The notes: generated from the letters alone by a model not told the origin. Numbered from the stretch's first letter, positions 27,243 to 36,312 are shown. The stretch: 64,000 nucleotides of DNA from Microbacterium sp. MM2322 (GCF_964186585.1 NZ_OZ075067.1:186001-250000); one strand, 5' to 3'. A program made the numbers and translations.

Positions 27243-28060
27243 CCGCGATCGACGTCCAGGCGGGCGCGGCGACGCATCCGGGCCTGCGTCGCCGCGTCAA
27301 CGAGGACTCCCACCTGGCGGAATACCCCCTCTTCCTCGTCGCCGACGGCATGGGCGGCCACGACGCCGGAGCCGCCGCGAGCGCAGCCGTCGTCCGCGAG
27401 TTCCGCTCACTGGTCGGCCTCGCGTCCGTCGGCATCGACGGGATGCGGACCGCCCTCGCGCGCGCCCGCGCCGTCGTCGATCGCATCGGCCACGAGGGTC
27501 GGGCAGCGGGCACCACCCTCACGGGCGTCGCGGTCACCGACGTCGGCGGCCACGGCTACTGGCTTACGATCAACGTCGGCGACTCGCGCACCTATCGCTT
27601 CGCCGAGGGTGAGCTCGAGCAGATCAGCGTCGACCATTCCGTGGTCCAGGAGCTGATCGATTCCGGTCAGCTGACGGGCGAAGCGGCGGGCCGTGATTCG
27701 CGCCGCAACGAGATCACCCGCGCGATCGGGGCGGGCAGCGGCGGCGAGGCCGACTTCTGGCTCATCTCGGCCGAACCGGGCGACCGGATGCTCATCTGCT
27801 CGGATGGCCTGTCGGGCGAGGTGCCGGAGGAGCGGATCAGCGGCATCCTCCGCGACGTCGCCGACCCGCAGGAAGCGGCGACCCGCCTCGTCCACGAAGC
27901 GATGCTGCACGGCGGACGCGACAACATCACGGCCATCGTGGTCGATGCCGTCCGCGTGGCGGGGCAGGATGATGATGCGTACGACACCTCGCCCGCACGG
28001 GGCGCGTCGGACGCCGACGAAGACACACGGCCGCGGGCAGCGGCAGGAGGAGACGCCTGA
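27239..28060 (+). CDS. PP2C-family Ser/Thr phosphatase
   Basis: This is a 273-residue PP2C phosphatase with all metal and catalytic motifs: RRRVNEDSH (18-26), LFLVADGMGGHDAG (31-44), GTTLTGVAV, GDSRTYRF, SDGLSGEV (about 190) and DNITAIVV (about 227). There is no membrane segment, so it is cytoplasmic. It most likely reverses phosphorylation by the kinase at 29487. The C-terminal 35 residues are acidic and probably disordered. It overlaps the RDD-FHA gene by ATGA and the FHA gene by TGATG. Confidence 0.95.
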   Translation: MTAIDVQAGAATHPGLRRRVNEDSHLAEYPLFLVADGMGGHDAGAAASAAVVREFRSLVGLASVGIDGMRTALARARAVVDRIGHEGRAAGTTLTGVAVTDVGGHGYWLTINVGDSRTYRFAEGELEQISVDHSVVQELIDSGQLTGEAAGRDSRRNEITRAIGAGSGGEADFWLISAEPGDRMLICSDGLSGEVPEERISGILRDVADPQEAATRLVHEAMLHGGRDNITAIVVDAVRVAGQDDDAYDTSPARGASDADEDTRPRAAAGGDA

Positions 28061-29490
28061 TGCGCGCAATGCGATATCGGCCCGATGGCAATGCAGAGGC
28101 GTGGCGCGCCGCCGTGAGCGGGTCAGCGCTGGCTGTGCTGCCGCCGGCTGTGACGCCGCACGCGGTCGAGGGCGTGTGGCGCCGACTCGAGAGCGGCGGA
28201 ATCGGGGCTGTCCTCGAGTCGCTCACCGGCGCGTTCGGCACGTCGCTCGCCGCGATCCCGCCTTTCGGGCTCGCCGTCGCGGAGGGTGACGGGGTGCGGG
28301 TGGCCGTCCGGGGACCCGTCACGCTCCTGGTCGAGACGGCGGGGGGCATCGAGGCGGTCAGTGGTGCCGGCGTCGCCACATGGACGGAGCGGTTCCTCGC
28401 GGGCGTCGTCCGCGTGAGCGTCGACCTCGGGACGGGGACGGATGCCGACCTGCTGCCGATCGAATCGGGTGTGGTCCCTGCATCAGAGGTCGTCTTCGAC
28501 GTCGTCGAGCGGGACGTGCCCGCCGTGGTGCCCGTCCCCGCACCCGCGGCGGCGGAACCGGAGCCGGCGGACGCGGAACCGGAACCGGAGCCCGCGGAGG
28601 CAGAACCGGAACCGGAGCACGCGGAACCGGAACCGGCCGAGATCGTCGACGACGGGGATGACGAGCCCGCACCCTCCGACACGGAATCGTCCGAGGCGAC
28701 TCCCGCTCCGGACGCATCCGAAGAGCTCGGTGAGACCATCGCCACGCCCCGCACCCTCTCGAAGCAGTCCGAACCGGCCGCCGAGACGCAGGCGCCGGGC
28801 CTCGTCACGGGTGTCCCGCCGATGCACACCCTCGGCGGGACGCCGCTGTCGGCCCCCGTCGAGAGCGAGCCGGCCGATCCCGCCGAGACCGTGTCCGCCG
28901 TCGAGGAGGACCCCGCCCTGGGTTCCACGGTCGTCAGCCCGCGGACGGCCGCGCAGGGAACGGCGCCCGTCCCGGCCCTCCCCCCGTTCGTTCCGTCGCA
29001 CCCGGTCCCTCCCGTCCCCCCGCTGCCGGACGCCCCGCCCGCGGCGCTCGGTGACCACGACGGCGCCACCGTGTCGGTCGCGGAGGCTCGCGCGATGCGC
29101 GCATCATCCGATTTCGACTCCATCGACGACGTCCCGCCGCGGAGCCCGTCACGGGGCCGCATCCGCCTTGCCGATGGTCGCGTCGTCGAGCTCGAGCGCA
29201 CAGTCATCGTCGGCCGTCGCCCCCGCTCGACCCGGCCGGCCGAGAACGAGTTGCCGACCCTCGTCGCCGTCGACGGTCCGCAGCACGACATCTCGCGCAA
29301 CCACGTCGAGATCCGCGCGGAGGGCGAGCACGTCCTGGCCGTCGACCTCGCGAGCACCAACGGGACCGTCCTGCTCCGGGGCGGGCACGACCCGGTCCGC
29401 CTCCACCCGAACGAGCCGACCATGGTCATCGATGCCGACGTGCTCGACCTCGGCGACGGCGTCACCCTGACCTTCGAGGACCTGCCGTGA
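28060..29490 (+). CDS. FHA-domain protein with acidic repeat linker
   Basis: This is a 476-residue protein. Residues 1-155 are a conserved unknown domain (VWRRLESGGIGAVLES and later GVATWTERFLAGVVRV). About 160-350 is a long Glu/Pro/Ala linker with short EPEPAE repeats. The C-terminal FHA domain (about 365-475) has VIVGRRPR, DISRNHVEI and STNGTVLL. There is no membrane segment. It probably binds phosphothreonines made by the kinase in the same operon and scaffolds the system. It overlaps its neighbours by 1 and 4 bases. Confidence 0.88.
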   Translation: MRAMRYRPDGNAEAWRAAVSGSALAVLPPAVTPHAVEGVWRRLESGGIGAVLESLTGAFGTSLAAIPPFGLAVAEGDGVRVAVRGPVTLLVETAGGIEAVSGAGVATWTERFLAGVVRVSVDLGTGTDADLLPIESGVVPASEVVFDVVERDVPAVVPVPAPAAAEPEPADAEPEPEPAEAEPEPEHAEPEPAEIVDDGDDEPAPSDTESSEATPAPDASEELGETIATPRTLSKQSEPAAETQAPGLVTGVPPMHTLGGTPLSAPVESEPADPAETVSAVEEDPALGSTVVSPRTAAQGTAPVPALPPFVPSHPVPPVPPLPDAPPAALGDHDGATVSVAEARAMRASSDFDSIDDVPPRSPSRGRIRLADGRVVELERTVIVGRRPRSTRPAENELPTLVAVDGPQHDISRNHVEIRAEGEHVLAVDLASTNGTVLLRGGHDPVRLHPNEPTMVIDADVLDLGDGVTLTFEDLP

Positions 29491-31172
29491 GCTCGAAGCG
29501 CGCTCCTGCCGCGCCACCCCAGCTGCCCGGTTTCTCGTACCTCGAGGTGCTGGGCTCCGGCGGCTTCGCCGATGTGTACCTGTACGAGCAGGCGCTCCCT
29601 CGCCGTCGGGTCGCGGTCAAGGTGCTGCTCGCCGACAAGATGACGAGCGGCGCGGTCGAGCAGTTCCAGGCCGAAGCGAACGTCATGGCGATGCTGTCGA
29701 CGCATCCCGCCATCGTCACGATCTACCAGGCCGGTGTCGCCGAGGACGGCCGGTCCTACCTCGTCATGGAGTACTGCTCCAAGCCGAATCTGCAGGTGCG
29801 CGCCCGGTCGGCGCCCATCTCGGTCGCCGAGGCGCTGCGCGTCGGCATCCAGGTCGCTGCGGCCGTCGAGACGGCGCACCGCGCCGGCATCCTCCACCGC
29901 GACATCAAACCCGCCAACATCCTCGTCACCGAATACAACCGGCCCGCGCTCACCGACTTCGGGATCGCGACGACCGCGGACGGCGTCGATCCGTCCGCGG
30001 GGATGTCGATCCCGTGGTCGCCGCCGGAGTCCTTCGCCGACACCGCCGAGTTCACGGTCCGTTCGGACGTCTGGGCGCTGGGCGCCACGGTCTACAACCT
30101 GCTCGCCGGCCGGTCGCCGTTCGAGGTGCCCGGCGGGCGCAACGGCGGGGCGGACCTGATCCGTCGGATCGAGTCCGAGCCGCTCGCCCGCCTCGAGCGC
30201 GCCGACGTCCCCGCCTCGCTCTTCCAGGTGCTCGAGCGGGCCATGGCGAAGCGACCGGGCGACCGGTACGAGTCCGCGGTCGCCTTCGCCCGTGCGCTGC
30301 AGAAGGTGCAGATCGAGCTCGCCCACTCGGTCACTCCGATCGACATCCTCGACGACGCGCCCCCCATCGAGGATCAGGAGGAGGACGGCGAGCTCACCCG
30401 CGTCCGCGGCATCGTGAGCATCGACCCGCACACCGCCCCCGCGGCGGGTCCCACGTGGGAGCGCACGGCGCTGGCGGCCGGCCTCGGCGCCGGAGTGGAT
30501 GCCACGGGTCGCCGCGACACCTCGGGGTGGGCACCCGGCGCCGCCGCTCCGGGCCTCGACGCCACCGTTCTGCGTCCCCCGACGGCCATCCCCGCGTCGG
30601 CGCCCGTCGCGCCCGCCGCCGACGAGGGCACGATCGTCCGGGGCCCGCAGCGCATCGCCGCCGGAGGCGCGACCTCCGAGACCTCGCCGGCCCTTCCGCT
30701 CGCGCCCGCTGCGGGGCAGGGCGGCCACACGACGCCTCCGGCGGCGTCGCGCAAGAAGGTGTGGGTGGGGGTCGTCGCCGCCGCCGTCGTGGCTGTGGTC
30801 GTGGTCGGAGCGGTTGTGGTCGCGTCGCTTCTGACGCCGCCCGCCGACGAAGCGGTGCCCACGAAGACACCGTCGGCGTCTGCGGTTCCGCAGGATCCGG
30901 TGTCCGAGTTCATCGCGGCGCCCACCGAGGGGCAGGGGCGGATCAAGGACGGCCGCGCGAGCTTCCGCTGGATCAACCCCGATCCGAAGGAAGGCGACAC
31001 CTACCTGTGGCAGCCGGTTCGCCTCGACGGCGGCGAGGCGACGGCCTCGAACGCGCGGGAGACCTCGGTCAGCGTGCGGCTGCGCGGCGAGACCCAGTTC
31101 TGCATCGATGTCAGTGTGCGCCGGGAGAACGGCGCGACGAGTGACCCGCTCCGCATCTGCGCGGCATCCTGA
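29487..31172 (+). CDS. Membrane Ser/Thr protein kinase
   Basis: This is a 561-residue PknB-like kinase. The kinase domain is 15-285: glycine loop GSGGFADV, Lys45 (VAVKVL), HRD at 137-139 with DIKPANIL, DFG at 157-159, and SPPESF where the APE motif lies. All catalytic residues are present. A disordered Ala/Pro region, one membrane segment (about 424-448) and a 100-residue extracellular beta domain follow. There are no PASTA repeats. It is the last gene of the PFNA-type operon, with phosphatase and two FHA proteins upstream. It starts at GTG 29487 by a GTGA overlap. Confidence 0.95.
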   Translation: MSSKRAPAAPPQLPGFSYLEVLGSGGFADVYLYEQALPRRRVAVKVLLADKMTSGAVEQFQAEANVMAMLSTHPAIVTIYQAGVAEDGRSYLVMEYCSKPNLQVRARSAPISVAEALRVGIQVAAAVETAHRAGILHRDIKPANILVTEYNRPALTDFGIATTADGVDPSAGMSIPWSPPESFADTAEFTVRSDVWALGATVYNLLAGRSPFEVPGGRNGGADLIRRIESEPLARLERADVPASLFQVLERAMAKRPGDRYESAVAFARALQKVQIELAHSVTPIDILDDAPPIEDQEEDGELTRVRGIVSIDPHTAPAAGPTWERTALAAGLGAGVDATGRRDTSGWAPGAAAPGLDATVLRPPTAIPASAPVAPAADEGTIVRGPQRIAAGGATSETSPALPLAPAAGQGGHTTPPAASRKKVWVGVVAAAVVAVVVVGAVVVASLLTPPADEAVPTKTPSASAVPQDPVSEFIAAPTEGQGRIKDGRASFRWINPDPKEGDTYLWQPVRLDGGEATASNARETSVSVRLRGETQFCIDVSVRRENGATSDPLRICAAS

Positions 31173-31181
31173 TCCGGCGTC

Positions 31182-31616
31182 TCAGCTCCGGTCGAGCACC
31201 TTCACGATGACCGAGCGGCGCCGCAGCTCCGCCACCGTGCGGGTCTCTTCGTGCGCGTCGCGGCCGAGCGCCTTGACGTCGGTGACGACGAGCACGTCGC
31301 CGGCACCGAGGCGTCCGAACAGTCGCGTGAGTCGTTGCTCCCAGGTCTCCCCGATATCGGGCGCCGGATGCCGGAACCCCTCGATCGGCACTCCGAACCG
31401 CGCGAGCGCCTCGCGCTGGGCGACGATGCTCGGCATGTCGGGTCGCGAGACGACGAGCCCCACGAGCCGCGAACCGGCGGGAAGAGCCAGCCACCATTCC
31501 GGACTGGGCTGCAGGGCCGCGAAGCCGGGGGCATCCGCGATCGGGTCGTCGGGGATCGCGATCGTGCGCGACTCGGCGTAGTCCCCGGGCGCCGGTTCGT
31601 CCGCGCGTGCGTCCAC
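31182..31616 (-). CDS. Stand-alone resolvase-like domain protein
   Basis: This is a 144-residue protein resembling the serine recombinase catalytic domain. SRPDMPSIVAQREALARFG matches the YARVS...QREAL helix with its catalytic Ser, and GDVLVVTDVKALGRDAHE matches the conserved GD...LVV...LxR block. There is no C-terminal helix-turn-helix, so it is not a complete recombinase, and no transposon ends are visible. It is likely a domesticated or regulatory relative. The GTG at 31616 is preceded by GGAGGAG. It is convergent with the kinase gene. Confidence 0.65.
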   Translation of the reverse strand: MDARADEPAPGDYAESRTIAIPDDPIADAPGFAALQPSPEWWLALPAGSRLVGLVVSRPDMPSIVAQREALARFGVPIEGFRHPAPDIGETWEQRLTRLFGRLGAGDVLVVTDVKALGRDAHEETRTVAELRRRSVIVKVLDRS

Positions 31617-31773
31617 TGTGATCTCCTCCGCGAGCGATGACGCAGTCAGCGCCGTCGCAGTCCATTGTGTCCGATCGCCCCATTCTGTCCGACTGTCCGG
31701 ATGCCGCGAGCACGGATCCGGGCATCGATGCAACCCGTGTGTTCCCGGCGTCGGCCGGAGTACCGTCCCGGGC

Positions 31774-32646
31774 ATGACCTTCAACCCGAACGCGGATGTG
31801 CGGGGAAAGAGCGCGACCCGGGGCGGCGGCCGCGGCCCGATGATCGCCGGTGGGGCCGGCGTCGGCGTCATCGGCATCGCGGTGCTCCTCATCTCGCTCT
31901 TCACCGGCCAAGACCTCAGCGGCCTCTTGGGCGGCTCTCCCGAGGGGGGCTCCCGCAGCGAGGGGACCGCGCTCGAGGGCTGCGAGACCGGCCGCGATGC
32001 CAACAACGACGACTCCTGCCGGCTCGACGCCGGCGAAGAGGTCATCAATTCGTACTGGCAGAACGAGCTCTCCGGCTACCGCGCACCCGACCTCCGACTC
32101 GTCGACGGGCAGCAGCAGACCCCGTGCGGCACGGCATCCACTCAGACGGGTCCGTTCTACTGCCCGACCGACGAGACCGTCTACATCGACCCCGCGTTCT
32201 GGTCCATCCTGCGGAGCCAGCTCGGCGCCGAGGGCGGCGATCTCGCGCAGCTGTACGTGCTCGCCCATGAGTACGGGCACCACGTGCAGCACCTGGAGGG
32301 CGTCTTCGACGATCACCCGCGCGACGGCACCGGCGAGGACAGCAACTCCGTCCGCACCGAGCTGCAGGCCGACTGCTACGCGGGCGCGTGGACGGCGAAG
32401 GCGCCCGAGCAGAAGGACGCGAACGGTCAGTCCTATCTGGTGACGCCGACTCAGGCGCAGATCGACGACGCTCTCTCGGCCGCTGCCGCAGTCGGCGACG
32501 ACCACATCCAGCAGCAGTCGGGACGGGTGAATCCGGAGAGCTGGACGCACGGCTCGAGCGAGCAGCGGCAGAGATGGTTCATGACCGGATACCGTGAAGG
32601 TCGCACCGCGTGCGACACGTTCGCAGTCTCCGGAAGGGAACTATGA
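31774..32646 (+). CDS. Neutral zinc metallopeptidase (YpfJ family)
   Basis: This is a 290-residue membrane-anchored protein. A short basic N-terminus precedes one membrane segment (about 23-43). The peptidase domain has the zinc motif HEYGHH at about 167-172 and a downstream ELQADCYAGAW supplying the third ligand. Cysteine pairs around 69/83 and 115/127 suit the outer side of the membrane. The family is common in bacteria and its substrates are unknown. It overlaps the start of the prolyl aminopeptidase gene by 4 bases. Confidence 0.92.
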   Translation: MTFNPNADVRGKSATRGGGRGPMIAGGAGVGVIGIAVLLISLFTGQDLSGLLGGSPEGGSRSEGTALEGCETGRDANNDDSCRLDAGEEVINSYWQNELSGYRAPDLRLVDGQQQTPCGTASTQTGPFYCPTDETVYIDPAFWSILRSQLGAEGGDLAQLYVLAHEYGHHVQHLEGVFDDHPRDGTGEDSNSVRTELQADCYAGAWTAKAPEQKDANGQSYLVTPTQAQIDDALSAAAAVGDDHIQQQSGRVNPESWTHGSSEQRQRWFMTGYREGRTACDTFAVSGREL

Positions 32647-33623
32647 AGACCCAGGCCCGACTCGACGGCATCCTCTACCCGAAGATCAAGCCGCACCGCA
32701 CGGGCGAGCTCCTCGTCGGCGACGGCCAGCGCGTCTTCTGGGAGGAGTCGGGCAATCCCGACGGCAAGCCGGTCGTGTTCCTGCACGGCGGTCCGGGCGC
32801 GGGCACCTCGCCCTGGCATCGCCGGTTCTTCGATCCCGAGCGCTATCGCATCATCCTCATGGACCAGCGCGGATGCGGGCGCAGCACGCCCCACGTGAGC
32901 GAACCCGACGCCGACCTCCGTCACAACACGACGTGGCATCTCGTCGCCGACCTCGAGCTGCTGCGCAAGAACCTCGGCATCGAGACCTGGCAGGTGTTCG
33001 GGGGATCGTGGGGGAGCGCGCTCGCACTCGCCTACGCCGAGACCCACCCCGAGTCGGTGTCCGAACTCCTCCTGCGGGGGGTCTTCACGCTCCGCCGGCA
33101 CGAGCTCGAGTGGTTCTACGAGGGCGGCGCGGCCGCCGTCTTCCCCGACCTGTGGGAGAAGTTCCTCGAGCCGGTCCCCGTGTCGGAGCGGTCCCACATG
33201 ATCGACGCCTACCACCGCCTGCTGTTCGATCCGGACCCCGCCGTGCACGTGCCGGCCGCGGTCGCGTGGACGACGTGGGAGGCATCCACTCTCACTCTCC
33301 ACCCCGACCCCAAGCTGGTCGCGTCGATGCTGGGGGATGCCCGGGCCACCGCGTTCGCGCGCATCGAGAATCACTTCTTCGTGAACAAGGGGTGGTTCGA
33401 GGGCGACCAGCTGATCAACGGGGTCGACGCGATCCGCGGCATCCCGACCGTCATCGTGCAGGGCCGCTACGACATGTGCACGCCGATGATGACGGCCTGG
33501 GACCTGCATCGGGCCCTCCCCGAGGCGGAGTTCGTCGTCGTGGACGACGCCGGTCACTCGGCCAGCGAGCCGGGCATTGCGGCGGCGCTGCGGGCGGCGA
33601 CCGATCGCTTCGCAGCCTCCTGA
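32643..33623 (+). CDS. pip: Prolyl aminopeptidase
   Basis: This is a 326-residue alpha/beta hydrolase (peptidase family S33) that removes N-terminal proline. Visible hallmarks are HGGPGAG (oxyanion region), DQRGCGRS, the nucleophile elbow GGSWGS, and a C-terminal Asp (GRYDMCTP) and His (DDAGHS). There is no signal peptide, so it is cytoplasmic. The start at 32643 follows GGAAGGGAAC and overlaps the metallopeptidase stop (ATGA), so the two peptidases are co-translated. Confidence 0.93.
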   Translation: MKTQARLDGILYPKIKPHRTGELLVGDGQRVFWEESGNPDGKPVVFLHGGPGAGTSPWHRRFFDPERYRIILMDQRGCGRSTPHVSEPDADLRHNTTWHLVADLELLRKNLGIETWQVFGGSWGSALALAYAETHPESVSELLLRGVFTLRRHELEWFYEGGAAAVFPDLWEKFLEPVPVSERSHMIDAYHRLLFDPDPAVHVPAAVAWTTWEASTLTLHPDPKLVASMLGDARATAFARIENHFFVNKGWFEGDQLINGVDAIRGIPTVIVQGRYDMCTPMMTAWDLHRALPEAEFVVVDDAGHSASEPGIAAALRAATDRFAAS

Positions 33624-33636
33624 GGGGAGCGACTGC

Positions 33637-33803
33637 TACGCTGGACGGGTTGCGGCGCCTTTCCTGGTGCCCCTCGCGTCGTAGAACGCATCATCCGCTG
33701 CCGATCCATCGATCGTCGCTGGCGACCTTTCTCACGGCGAACCCGTCTGCGCACTCGCACTCGGGACACCGATCCGGGCGAACACGCCCGAGTTAGTTCT
33801 CTC
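33637..33803 (+). promoter_or_regulatory. Long leader of the DEAD-box helicase gene
   Basis: The -10-like TACGCT (33637-33642) predicts a leader of about 155 bases. A perfect hairpin CGGGCG-AACA-CGCCCG (33775-33790) is followed by AGTTAGTTCT and then directly by the start codon, with no ribosome site. Long leaders ahead of RNA helicase genes often give cold-shock or self-regulation; whether this one does is inference. Confidence 0.4.
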
Positions 33804-35333
33804 ATGACTGAACCCACGTTCGGCACGCTCGGCGTGCCCGCTCCCCTCGTCGCCGCTCTGGCTGCCGACGGCAAGACCACCGCGTTCCCGATCCAGATCG
33901 ACACGCTCCCCGACACGCTCGCCGGTCGCGACGTGCTCGGCCGCGGCCGCACCGGCTCGGGCAAGACCCTCGCCTTCTCGATCCCCATGGTCGCCCGCCT
34001 CGGGCAGGAGCTCGCCGGCGGCACCCGCCGACGCGGCCGCATCCTCGGCCTCGTGCTCGCCCCGACCCGCGAGCTCGCGACGCAGATCGACCGCGTGCTC
34101 GCTCCGCTGGCAGCCGCCTACGGGATGAAGACCGCCACCGTCTTCGGCGGTGTGAACCAGAACCGTCAGGTCGAGGCCATCCGCGCCGGCGCCGACATCG
34201 TCGTGGCCTGCCCGGGCCGCCTCGAGGACCTCATGCAGCAGAAGCTCGTGAGCCTCGACGCCGTCGAGATCACCGTCATCGACGAGGCCGACCACATGGC
34301 CGACCTCGGCTTCCTGCCCGGGGTCACCCGCATCCTGAACGCGACCCCGCAGGGTTCGCAGCGCCTGCTGTTCAGCGCCACGCTCGACAACGGCGTGGAC
34401 AAGCTGGTCAACCGCTTCCTGCAGAACGAGGTGCTCCACTCGGTCGACGAGGCGCACTCGCCCGTCACCGCCATGACCCACCACGTGTTCCACGTGCCCG
34501 GCTCCGACGAGAAGAAGGAGCTCGTGCGCTTCCTCGCCTCGGGCACCGGCCGTCGCATCCTGTTCCTTCGCACCAAGCACGCCGCGAAGAAGCTCGCCAA
34601 GCAGCTGACCTCGCAGGGCATCCCGTCGGTCGACCTGCACGGCAACCTGTCGCAGCCGCAGCGCGACCGCAACCTCGCAGCCTTCTCCGCCGGCACCGCC
34701 CGTGTGCTCGTCGCGACCGACGTCGCCGCCCGCGGTGTGCACGTCGACAACGTCGAGCTCGTCGTCCACGTCGACCCGCCCATGGAGCACAAGGCGTACC
34801 TGCACCGTTCGGGCCGCACCGCCCGCGCCGGCGCCGAGGGCGCCGTCGTCACGATCGTCCTGCCCGAGCAGCGTCGCGACGTCGACTCGCTGCTGCGCAA
34901 GGCCGCGATCTCCGTCACGCCCGAGACCGTGACCGCGGCATCCGCCTCGGTCGTCGAGCTCGTCGGCGAGGTCGCCGCGCACGTCACCCCGGCACCCGAG
35001 CAGCCGCAGGTCCGCGGCGGCGGACAGAGCCAGGGTGCCAACGCGCAGCGCAAGCGCGCCGCTCGTGAGGGCCAGGGCGACCGCGGTCGTTCGGGCCAGG
35101 GTGGCGGCGGCCGAGGCCGTGGCCAGGGCCGCAGCACCGAGGCCCCGCGTCGCGACGCGCAGCCGACCCGCGGGGCCGGACACGCCTCGGGCGGTCAGGC
35201 TGCCGCGCACGGCACCCCGAAGGCAGCCCCGGCCGGCGGCGCGCGTCGCACCGGTCGCCGCGCCACCGGCGGCGGACTGAGCGTCGGATCGGTCGTGCGC
35301 CAGAACGGCGCAGGCCGCCGCGCCGGTCGCTGA
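33804..35333 (+). CDS. DEAD-box RNA helicase
   Basis: This is a 509-residue ATP-dependent RNA helicase. It has FGTLGVPAPLVAAL with the Q-motif region, motif I GRTGSGKT, motif Ia APTRELA, motif II DEAD (about 155-158), motif III SAT, and the C-terminal domain with ATDVAARGVHV and HRSGRTARAG. Residues from about 400 are a basic Gly/Arg/Gln tail (GRSGQGGGGRGRGQGR) typical of RNA-binding helicases of cold adaptation and ribosome assembly. It is followed by a strong terminator at 35352. Confidence 0.96.
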   Translation: MTEPTFGTLGVPAPLVAALAADGKTTAFPIQIDTLPDTLAGRDVLGRGRTGSGKTLAFSIPMVARLGQELAGGTRRRGRILGLVLAPTRELATQIDRVLAPLAAAYGMKTATVFGGVNQNRQVEAIRAGADIVVACPGRLEDLMQQKLVSLDAVEITVIDEADHMADLGFLPGVTRILNATPQGSQRLLFSATLDNGVDKLVNRFLQNEVLHSVDEAHSPVTAMTHHVFHVPGSDEKKELVRFLASGTGRRILFLRTKHAAKKLAKQLTSQGIPSVDLHGNLSQPQRDRNLAAFSAGTARVLVATDVAARGVHVDNVELVVHVDPPMEHKAYLHRSGRTARAGAEGAVVTIVLPEQRRDVDSLLRKAAISVTPETVTAASASVVELVGEVAAHVTPAPEQPQVRGGGQSQGANAQRKRAAREGQGDRGRSGQGGGGRGRGQGRSTEAPRRDAQPTRGAGHASGGQAAAHGTPKAAPAGGARRTGRRATGGGLSVGSVVRQNGAGRRAGR

Positions 35334-35351
35334 CCCGCAGCATCCTCGTCG

Positions 35352-35383
35352 AGAGCCGCACCCCGCTGACGGGGTGCGGCTCT
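35352..35383 (+). terminator. Strong hairpin terminator after the helicase gene
   Basis: Two perfectly complementary 14-base arms beginning AGAGCCGCACCCCG are separated by CTGA, followed by TCGTG. The arm length and position, 19 bases after the stop codon, mark a Rho-independent or bidirectional terminator. It also closes the minus-strand unit ending at 35440. Confidence 0.85.
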
Positions 35384-35439
35384 CTTCGTGTCCGTCCCGC
35401 ACATCGTTGGGCGGGACGGGTCTGTGGGGCGGATCGCGC

Positions 35440-35850
35440 TCAGCCGGGGGCGTCCACCTGGGGGTCGATGACGACTCCGACGAGCGACACCGTCCGCCCA
35501 CGGATCGCCGCGATGCGGAACACGGTCGCCTGCGGGGGCGTCGAGACGTCGAGCGGGAGGATGACGACCTCCACCTCGTACGTCCCGACGGTGAGGATGC
35601 CGTGCCCCGGACCGTCCACGAAGACCGAGTAGGTCCTCGCCCGGCCGTGCGGCCGGCGCGATCCGGACCCGGTCCGCGACCCCGGGGCGGGCGATCGCGG
35701 GAAGATGCGACGCAGTGAGGGCGGCGGGACGTCGGGAGGGAACTCTCCCCGTATCCGCAGCGGGAACAGGGCGAGCATCTGTCCGACGAACAGCTCGATG
35801 ACGCCGTCGGGACGCCGCGGTTGCGCGGCATCCTCCGGCGCGGGTGTCAC
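35440..35850 (-). CDS. Unknown protein downstream of the cytidylyltransferase
   Basis: This is a 136-residue protein starting with a GTGA overlap at the end of the cytidylyltransferase gene. The N-terminal half is Pro/Arg-rich (FPPDVPPPSLRRIFP). The C-terminal half is strand-rich (GILTVGTYEVEVVILPL, then VSLVGVVIDPQ). It has no signal peptide and no family I recognise. Translational coupling suggests a role in the same surface-polymer step. Confidence 0.55.
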   Translation of the reverse strand: MTPAPEDAAQPRRPDGVIELFVGQMLALFPLRIRGEFPPDVPPPSLRRIFPRSPAPGSRTGSGSRRPHGRARTYSVFVDGPGHGILTVGTYEVEVVILPLDVSTPPQATVFRIAAIRGRTVSLVGVVIDPQVDAPG

Positions 35851-36308
35851 GCCGTCTCGGAACGGAACTCGCGTTCGTGGAGCGTCTCGGCCGAGGCGAC
35901 CTCGAGTGCACGGCGGAGTTGCGTGCTGGACGTGTGCGCCGTGTACGGGAAGTAGACGACCTCGACTCCCACCTTCGCGAACTCACGCTCGAGGCGGATG
36001 CCCTTCTCGGTGCCGCGCCAGTCGTCGCCCTTGAAGAAGTGCGTGAAGCCGACTTCGCGCCACACGGCCAGCTTGTCGGGCACCCGCTCGATGTGAACGT
36101 GGTCGACGAAGCGGATGCCGCGCACGATGTCTGCGCGCTCAGCTGTCGGGATGAACGGGTCGACGCCCTTCACCTCGTGCAGCATCTCGTCGCTGACCAC
36201 TCCCGCGACGAGCATGTCGCAGTTCTTCCTCGCATGTCGAAGGATGTTCAGGTGCCCCACGTGGAACAGATCGAACGCTCCCGCGGCATAGCCGATACGC
36301 ACAGTCAT
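35847..36308 (-). CDS. Glycerol-3-phosphate cytidylyltransferase-like nucleotidyltransferase
   Basis: This is a 153-residue enzyme of the cytidylyltransferase family (TagD-like). HVGH at 16-19 is the CTP-binding HxGH motif, KGDDWRG at 93-99 is the second block, and TSSTQLRR at 126-133 is the RTxGISTT-like motif. It would make a CDP-alcohol such as CDP-glycerol, probably for the CDP-alcohol transferase at 40746. The start at 36308 is fixed by GGGGAG 6 bases upstream; that site sits in the loop of a hairpin (36313-36324). It has its own promoter and a three-hairpin leader. Confidence 0.85.
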   Translation of the reverse strand: MTVRIGYAAGAFDLFHVGHLNILRHARKNCDMLVAGVVSDEMLHEVKGVDPFIPTAERADIVRGIRFVDHVHIERVPDKLAVWREVGFTHFFKGDDWRGTEKGIRLEREFAKVGVEVVYFPYTAHTSSTQLRRALEVASAETLHEREFRSETA

Positions 36309-36312
36309 AGCG

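Noticed and set aside
9517-31172. A complete type VII secretion system
   Set aside because: No EccC/FtsK ATPase, EccB, EccD or mycosin gene is present; only possible substrates and accessory genes are seen.
31182-31616. A transposon or integrase remnant
   Set aside because: No inverted ends, target duplication or composition change around the resolvase-like gene.
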